Below the pieces are notes generated by a model. It saw only the letters and a list, made by a program, of their open reading frames with translations. It had not been told where the DNA came from and searched no databases. A stretch of 64,000 nt of DNA, from positions 1-64,000 of the forward strand of contig JAGQWX010000016.1 of the NCBI GenBank assembly GCA_020436935.1, read 5' to 3'. The position numbers and the translations under genes are program-made. Source of the DNA: Saprospiraceae bacterium. GTDB lineage: Bacteria; Bacteroidota; Bacteroidia; Chitinophagales; Saprospiraceae. How positions within the stretch are numbered: the first letter of the stretch is position 1; each line of letters opens with the position of its first letter. Of this stretch, positions 57,078 to 64,000 are shown piece after piece.

Positions 57078-59042
57078 ATGGAGAATAACGAAAACAATAA
57101 ACAACCAAAAAAATTCCAGTACAATTCATACTGGATTTACGGTTTCATTTTATTTCTGGTCCTGGCATTTAACGTGATTTTTATAATGAACGGGAAAACA
57201 GGAAAGATCACTCAGAATGAATTTGAAAAAATGGTCGTAGCTGATGAAGTCAAAAAAATTGAAATCATCAACAAAAACACGGTCCATGTTTTCATCAAAG
57301 ACAGCATCATTGACAAAAATTATCCTGATCTTAAAGATGATCGTTTCAATGCCATCAATCCACAATTTGAATTTGAGATTGGTGATGCTGGAGTTTTTGG
57401 AGAACAGCTTGAAAAACTTCAGGAATCAGGGCACCCGGTAGAATTTACCTACAAAACGGAGAACAGCATATTTGGACCAATTCTCAATATGTTGCTTCCA
57501 ATCCTCCTGTTTATCGGACTGTGGATCATCATCATGAGAAGAATGGGTGGTGGTGCCGGAGGTGCCGGCGGACAAATATTCAACATTGGTAAATCAAAAG
57601 CATTGCTTTTTGACAACAATGCAAAAGTAAACATCACCTTCACTGATGTTGCAGGTCTGGATGAAGCCAAAGAAGAGGTGATGGAGATTGTTGACTTTCT
57701 AAAGAATCCAAAAAAATACACAGCACTTGGAGGTAAAATCCCTAAAGGTGTTCTTTTGGTAGGCCCTCCGGGTACAGGGAAAACCTTGCTTGCAAAGGCA
57801 GTTGCAGGTGAAGCAGGTGTTCCATTTTTCTCGATTTCCGGTTCTGATTTCGTTGAAATGTTTGTAGGTGTAGGTGCTTCCAGGGTCAGAGACTTATTCA
57901 AGCAGGCCAGAGATAAAGCGCCATGTATCGTTTTTATTGACGAGATCGACGCCATAGGTAGAGCCCGGGGAAGAAACGCCATTCAGGGCGGTAATGACGA
58001 AAGAGAAAACACACTTAACCAGTTGTTGGTCGAGATGGATGGTTTCAGTACTGATAAAGGGGTCATCCTCATGGCCGCAACCAACCGACCAGATATTCTG
58101 GACAGTGCCTTAATGAGACCAGGACGATTTGACAGGCAAATTTCTATCGATAGGCCGGATCTAAAAGGTAGAGAAGCCATTTTCAAAGTACACCTTAAAC
58201 AGATCAAAACAGCTCCGGATATGGATCCTCAGGTCCTTGCTGAAATGACGCCGGGATTTGCAGGGGCAGAAATTGCCAACGTCTGTAATGAAGCTGCATT
58301 GGTAGCCGCAAGAAGAGGAAAATCTTCAGTAGACCTGGACGACTTTAACTTCGCACTTGACAGAGTGATTGGTGGATTAGAAAAGAAAAACAAGCTGATC
58401 TCACCAAGAGAAAAAGAAATCATAGCATATCATGAGGCTGGACACGCTATTTGCGGCTGGTACCTCAAGCATGCGAGCCCACTGGTAAAAGTCACCATTG
58501 TACCAAGAGGAGTGGGGACATTGGGTTATGCTCAATATCTTCCAAAAGAAGAATACATTACTAGAAAAGAGCAACTGCTGGACCGCATTTGTATGACCCT
58601 GGGAGGAAGAGCAGCAGAAAAAATCGTTTTTGATAAAATTTCGACGGGCGCTCAAAACGACCTCGATCAGGTAACAAAAATGGGTTACAGCATGATCTCT
58701 ATCTTTGGTATGAACGAAAAAGTGGGTAACGTCTCCTTCTATGCCATGTCTCAGGAAAATTTCAACAAGCCTTATTCTGAAGACACAGCCACGCTGATCG
58801 ACGATGAGGTGAGAAACCTGATCGAAACAGAGTACAAGAGAGCTCAGGAATTGCTGAAGGAAAAAAGGAATGAACTCAATATGCTTGCCAAAAGATTGAT
58901 TGAGAAGGAGGTCCTTCTAAAATCAGATCTTGAAAAGCTTATTGGACTAAGACCTTATCAGGAGGAAGAGACCCATCATACACCTGAAGAAATTATCGCT
59001 TCACATACGCCTGATACTCAGGAAGAAACAGCAGAAATCTAA
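57078..59042 (+). CDS. ftsH: ATP-dependent zinc metalloprotease FtsH
   Basis: 654 aa from the ATG at 57078; an earlier in-frame ATG lies within rsfS and gives a non-family N-terminus. Two transmembrane helices (about 18-38 and 130-150) flank a periplasmic domain. Walker A GPPGTGKT starts at 229, Walker B is [12 protein letters not shown], the second region of homology has MRPGRFDRQ, and the protease site is HEAGH (H452, E453, H456). It degrades membrane and regulatory proteins. Confidence 0.97.
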   Translation: MENNENNKQPKKFQYNSYWIYGFILFLVLAFNVIFIMNGKTGKITQNEFEKMVVADEVKKIEIINKNTVHVFIKDSIIDKNYPDLKDDRFNAINPQFEFEIGDAGVFGEQLEKLQESGHPVEFTYKTENSIFGPILNMLLPILLFIGLWIIIMRRMGGGAGGAGGQIFNIGKSKALLFDNNAKVNITFTDVAGLDEAKEEVMEIVDFLKNPKKYTALGGKIPKGVLLVGPPGTGKTLLAKAVAGEAGVPFFSISGSDFVEMFVGVGASRVRDLFKQARDKAPCIVFIDEIDAIGRARGRNAIQGGNDERENTLNQLLVEMDGFSTDKGVILMAATNRPDILDSALMRPGRFDRQISIDRPDLKGREAIFKVHLKQIKTAPDMDPQVLAEMTPGFAGAEIANVCNEAALVAARRGKSSVDLDDFNFALDRVIGGLEKKNKLISPREKEIIAYHEAGHAICGWYLKHASPLVKVTIVPRGVGTLGYAQYLPKEEYITRKEQLLDRICMTLGGRAAEKIVFDKISTGAQNDLDQVTKMGYSMISIFGMNEKVGNVSFYAMSQENFNKPYSEDTATLIDDEVRNLIETEYKRAQELLKEKRNELNMLAKRLIEKEVLLKSDLEKLIGLRPYQEEETHHTPEEIIASHTPDTQEETAEI

Positions 59043-59095
59043 AAAAAATAAAAGAATTTTAGCCTTAAGCTTTTAAATGAGATTTAGATTGTATT

Positions 59096-59103
59096 AAATT
59101 TGC
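59096..59103 (+). promoter_or_regulatory. -7 box of the ftsH-gyrB intergenic small RNA candidate
   Basis: TAAATTTG with TTTA at 59073-59076, exactly 19 nt upstream, is one base from the full consensus. Confidence 0.45.
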
Positions 59104-59108
59104 CTCAC

Positions 59109-59193
59109 CTATGATAAATAAAGACTAATTTTCAATTGGTTTTTTGGGGTTATGCAGGGTGCTTGTCTTCGTGACGGCATCCTGTTTTTTTTT
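59109..59193 (+). ncRNA. Candidate small RNA between ftsH and gyrB
   Basis: A promoter-like TTTA-N19-TAAATTTG (59073-59103) is followed about 50 nt later by a strong terminator hairpin and T9 (59155-59193), with no ORF between. A transcript of about 85 nt is predicted. The terminator alone could also serve ftsH, which ends at 59042. Confidence 0.4.
59155..59193 (+). terminator. Strong Rho-independent terminator downstream of ftsH
   Basis: CAGGGTGC (59155-59162) pairs with GCATCCTG (59177-59184; one G-U), with an inner GTC-TTCGT-GAC stem and nine T residues directly after. Confidence 0.88.
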
Positions 59194-59339
59194 GTGTGAA
59201 ATCGATTGTTTACTGGTCTACAGACTAATTTTCGTCAGAAACTTGAACACCTTCCAGGGTGATAATTTACACAGAACTCCTCTTATAAATTTTCATGCGA
59301 TTTTGGATTCAATCAGGGCTATAAATAAGGTTTTATTAA

Positions 59340-61409
<2,070 letters not shown>

Positions 61410-61531
61410 CTCCTTCGATTTTCACATTTTGGTTTGAATGAGGCTTTTCCAGAGGATTTTTGGAAAAAAATAACACTATTTTATTTATACTCAGTCTAAT
61501 TAATTAAGAACATTCAAGAGTGAATAGTGTT

Positions 61532-61539
61532 ATATTTGC
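61532..61539 (+). promoter_or_regulatory. -7 box of the iscS-iscU-iscA cluster
   Basis: TATATTTG lies 25 nt before the iscS ATG. The -33 element is not recognisable. Confidence 0.5.
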
Positions 61540-61564
61540 GTAATAAAAGTAAACAAGACAATTA

Positions 61565-62785
61565 ATGGAAAATAATCGACTTATCTACCTGGATAACAAC
61601 GCCACCACACCGTGCGATCCCAGAGTAGTAGAAGCAATGTTGCCATATTTTTATGAAGTGCCAGGAAATGCTGCGAGCAGAAACCATCCATTTGGATGGC
61701 AGGCAGAAGAAGCCGTTGATTACGCCAGAGAACAAGTGGCCAATCTAATCAACGCAGACAGCAAAGAAATCATCTTTACTTCAGGTGCTACCGAGGCAGA
61801 TAACCTTGCCCTCAAAGGCGTTTTTGAAATGTACAAAAGCAAAGGTAACCACATCATCACTGCTACAACAGAACACAAGGCTGTACTCGACACTTGCAAA
61901 AGAATCGAGAAAATGGGCGGTGAGGTGACGTACCTGGAAGTCAATAATGAAGGGCTGATCAATCTTGAAGAGCTGGAAGCAGCGATCACAGACAAAACCA
62001 TTTTGGTATCCATCATGTGGGCCAACAATGAAACTGGTGTGATCCAGCCGATGAAAGAAATCGGAGAAATCTGTAAGAAAAAAGGTGTATTGTTTATGAG
62101 TGATGCTACTCAGGCAGTAGGAAAAATTCCTGTTGACCCAAGAGAAGTTGGCGTTCACCTCATGGCTTTCACTTCCCATAAAATGTATGGACCGAAGGGT
62201 GTTGGAGCTTTATATGTTTCCAGAAAAAACCCTAGAGTTAAAGTTACTGCACAAATGGATGGTGGCGGACATGAAAGAGGCATGCGATCAGGAACTCTAA
62301 ATGTTCCTGGCATTGTTGGCTTCGGAAAAGCTGCCAAAATTGCCAAAGAAGAAATGGCTCAGGATACAGAACGCATTTCAAAGCTAAGAGACAGACTGGA
62401 GTCTTCTCTCATGGAAATGGAAGAAACCTACATCAATGGTAGTGTTGCCCACAGAATGCCTCACGTTACGAATATCTCTTTCAAACATGTTGAGGGCGAA
62501 GGATTGATGATGACTTTCAATCAGCAAGTTGGAGTATCTTCCGGTTCTGCCTGTACCTCAGCATCTCTTGAACCATCATACGTTTTGGTCGCTCTTGGTT
62601 TGGGAGACGATTTGGCCCACTCCTCTATCCGATTCAGTCTTGGAAGATTTACCACTGATGAAGATGTGGACAGAGCCATCGAACTGGTAAAAAAAGGTGT
62701 CAATCACATGCGTGATTTGAGTCCAATATGGGAAATGTATAAGGAGGGTATTGATCTGACTATGGTAGAATGGTCTGAGCACTAA
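61565..62785 (+). CDS. iscS: Cysteine desulfurase (IscS/NifS type)
   Basis: 406 aa. PLP-binding Lys K206 lies in [11 protein letters not shown] and the catalytic Cys C330 in [14 protein letters not shown]; the N-terminus [10 protein letters not shown] is typical of group I. It supplies sulfur for Fe-S clusters and tRNA thiolation. First of three genes in one direction; no IscR, HscA/B or ferredoxin gene is present here. Confidence 0.97.
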   Translation: MENNRLIYLDNNATTPCDPRVVEAMLPYFYEVPGNAASRNHPFGWQAEEAVDYAREQVANLINADSKEIIFTSGATEADNLALKGVFEMYKSKGNHIITATTEHKAVLDTCKRIEKMGGEVTYLEVNNEGLINLEELEAAITDKTILVSIMWANNETGVIQPMKEIGEICKKKGVLFMSDATQAVGKIPVDPREVGVHLMAFTSHKMYGPKGVGALYVSRKNPRVKVTAQMDGGGHERGMRSGTLNVPGIVGFGKAAKIAKEEMAQDTERISKLRDRLESSLMEMEETYINGSVAHRMPHVTNISFKHVEGEGLMMTFNQQVGVSSGSACTSASLEPSYVLVALGLGDDLAHSSIRFSLGRFTTDEDVDRAIELVKKGVNHMRDLSPIWEMYKEGIDLTMVEWSEH

Positions 62786-62842
62786 TCTGCTGGCAGGAAC
62801 CAATATTCAATCCACTTTGTTAAAAATATAAACTGAGATATA

Positions 62843-63262
62843 ATGGCTTATTCAGAAAAAGTAATAGAACATTTCAAGAATCCTAAAAACGTAGGAACCT
62901 TGGATAAAGACAGCAAAAATGTTGGAACTGGTCTCGTAGGTGCACCTGAATGTGGTGACGTCATGAGATTGCAAATCGAAGTTGATGAAGCAACAGGCGT
63001 AATCAAAGACGCTAAATTCAAAACTTTTGGTTGTGGATCAGCAATTGCTTCTTCATCTCTGGCTACAGAATGGTTGAAAGGTAAGACCATCAACCAGGCT
63101 CTGGAAATAGACAATATGGAAATTGTTGAAGAGCTGGCTTTGCCACCTGTAAAAATTCACTGTTCTGTTTTGGCAGAAGACGCCATCAAAAGCGCAATTG
63201 CTGATTACAGAAAGAAAAACAACATTACTGTAGAGTCTGAAAGCAGCGTTGCCAGCGCATAA
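62843..63262 (+). CDS. iscU: Fe-S cluster scaffold protein IscU
   Basis: 139 aa. Ligands C37 (with D39), C64 and C107 and the chaperone-binding motif LPPVK (100-104) are present. It receives sulfur from IscS and builds [2Fe-2S] clusters. Located 57 nt after iscS. Confidence 0.97.
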   Translation: MAYSEKVIEHFKNPKNVGTLDKDSKNVGTGLVGAPECGDVMRLQIEVDEATGVIKDAKFKTFGCGSAIASSSLATEWLKGKTINQALEIDNMEIVEELALPPVKIHCSVLAEDAIKSAIADYRKKNNITVESESSVASA

Positions 63263-63289
63263 TTTCTTTGACTTACAAAATATTTAAAG

Positions 63290-63616
63290 ATGCTTTTTGT
63301 TGCCGAAAGTGCAAAAAATAAAATAGAAGAACTCTATTCAAAAGAGGGTCTGGGAGAAGATTACTTCATCCGGGTTTCTGTAACCAGTGGTGGTTGCAGT
63401 GGGCTTACTTATAATCTGGATTTTGACAATGAGAATAAGCCAAATGATCAGGTCTTTGAAGACAACGGTGTCAAAGTCGTAACAGATTTGAGGAGTTTTC
63501 TGTACCTGTGCAATACCACCCTTGAGTTTTCAGGAGGATTGAATGGTAAAGGTTTCTTCTTCAACAACCCAAATGCCGCAAGAACATGTGGATGTGGTGA
63601 AAGTTTTGCCGTATAG
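63290..63616 (+). CDS. iscA: IscA/HesB-family Fe-S carrier protein
   Basis: 108 aa. The three conserved cysteines are C36 (SGGCSGL), C100 and C102 (CGCGESF). It delivers Fe-S clusters or iron to target proteins. Located 27 nt after iscU; converges on the partial methyltransferase gene. Confidence 0.96.
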   Translation: MLFVAESAKNKIEELYSKEGLGEDYFIRVSVTSGGCSGLTYNLDFDNENKPNDQVFEDNGVKVVTDLRSFLYLCNTTLEFSGGLNGKGFFFNNPNAARTCGCGESFAV

Positions 63617-63628
63617 CGCTGATTTAGC

Positions 63629-64000
63629 CTATACTCCAACTGATTTTAATTTATAAAAATATGCAAGGCTGCTGTACTTTCCTGTATCAGCGGCCTTTTT
63701 GTTGAGTTGAAAACCCGAAAACACGCCCTTCACCATAGAGTACAGATTTCCCTTTCCTGCGTTGCGTTCGCTGTACATGACAGAATAATATGCGTCGAGC
63801 ACCAGAGGGCGTATGGCAAGCTTTTCAAATCCATGTTTGACCAGCAGATTATCCACTGCAGACGGAGAAAAGTGGTATAAGTGCCTTGGCACATCCAGTC
63901 CTTCCCAATGTTCTTTATACATCTCTGCGTCGTAACTTTCTATGTTGGGCAAGGCCAGGACCAGAATGCCATCCTTCACCAGCCATTTCCTGAATAAGTC
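63629..64000 (-). CDS. SAM-dependent methyltransferase, class I (N-terminus outside window)
   Basis: The frame is open to the right edge, giving the last about 123 residues. FRKWLVKDGILVLALPNIES and EGLDVPRHLYHFSPSAVDNLL match the post-motif-III end of Methyltransf_23/11-type proteins acting on small or lipid-linked substrates. The SAM-binding motif lies outside the window, so the family is likely but the substrate unknown. Confidence 0.75.
   Translation of the reverse strand, partial: DLFRKWLVKDGILVLALPNIESYDAEMYKEHWEGLDVPRHLYHFSPSAVDNLLVKHGFEKLAIRPLVLDAYYSVMYSERNAGKGNLYSMVKGVFSGFQLNKKAADTGKYSSLAYFYKLKSVGV

Noticed and set aside
61445-61467. 7-bp inverted repeat after gyrB (TTTTCCA/TGGAAAA)
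   Set aside because: Followed by A-rich, not T-rich, sequence on the plus strand, so it is not a convincing terminator.

Overview
The window looks like a chromosome segment of a Bacteroidota bacterium, most likely from the Saprospiria (Saprospiraceae-like). The evidence is: type IX secretion (T9SS) C-terminal sorting domains of both type A and type B, a PorP/SprF protein, SprB-type repeats, HYR/dockerin giant surface proteins, a CarboxypepD_reg-like TonB receptor, almost no Shine-Dalgarno sequences, and repeated Bacteroidota-type -7 boxes (TAnnTTTG) upstream of genes. The DNA is AT-rich. I see no insertion sequence, phage, integrase or CRISPR array.

Layout. 1-7.7 kb: a minus-strand pair, a membrane-anchored hypothetical protein and a very large lipoprotein that runs off the left edge (FG-GAP propeller, HYR domains, P/Homo B domain). 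7.7-8.15 kb: non-coding, with a candidate small RNA and terminators. 8.1-14.9 kb: a 2238-aa HYR/propeller/dockerin/T9SS protein. 15.1-18.7 kb: a secreted hypothetical protein overlapping a metallopeptidase-propeller-barrel outer-membrane protein. 18.7-28.3 kb: mostly housekeeping genes (gpmI, an ExbB/ExbD energiser operon, tRNA-Ser, TatD, RNase H, a TonB receptor, def, ruvX). 28.5-41.9 kb: a surface-protein region with two more HYR/dockerin/T9SS giants, a three-cohesin SprB-repeat type-B protein, its PorP/SprF partner and a LuxR-type response regulator. 42.1-64 kb: TetR, prfC, a lipoprotein, an O-antigen-ligase-like protein, prs, an M14 peptidase, a DM13 lipoprotein, an aldo/keto reductase, an HGSNAT-like acyltransferase, rpsF-rpsR-rplI, recA, birA, rsfS-ftsH, gyrB, iscS-iscU-iscA and a partial methyltransferase.

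How the genes may work together. The most interesting reading is a cell-surface complex built on T9SS. One protein (34098-37175) carries three cohesin-like modules and a type-B sorting domain, and is followed by its probable dedicated PorP/SprF translocon partner. Three paralogous giants (8148-14864, 28509-32441, 37379-41245) each carry a dockerin-like duplicated Ca-binding segment, then a further cohesin-like beta module, then a type-A sorting domain. If the cohesins and dockerins pair, this is a scaffold-and-client assembly resembling a cellulosome in logic but built from adhesive HYR proteins rather than glycosidases. A response regulator with Glu in place of the phosphoacceptor Asp sits 10 nt upstream of one client and could control it. 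The modules are recognised from sequence pattern only; binding is inference.

Smaller leads are a 35-codon hydrophobic peptide that appears leaderless (37294-37401), two promoter-plus-terminator small RNA candidates (about 7905-8003 and 59109-59193), and a ribosomal protein S6 with a repeat-built C-terminal tail.
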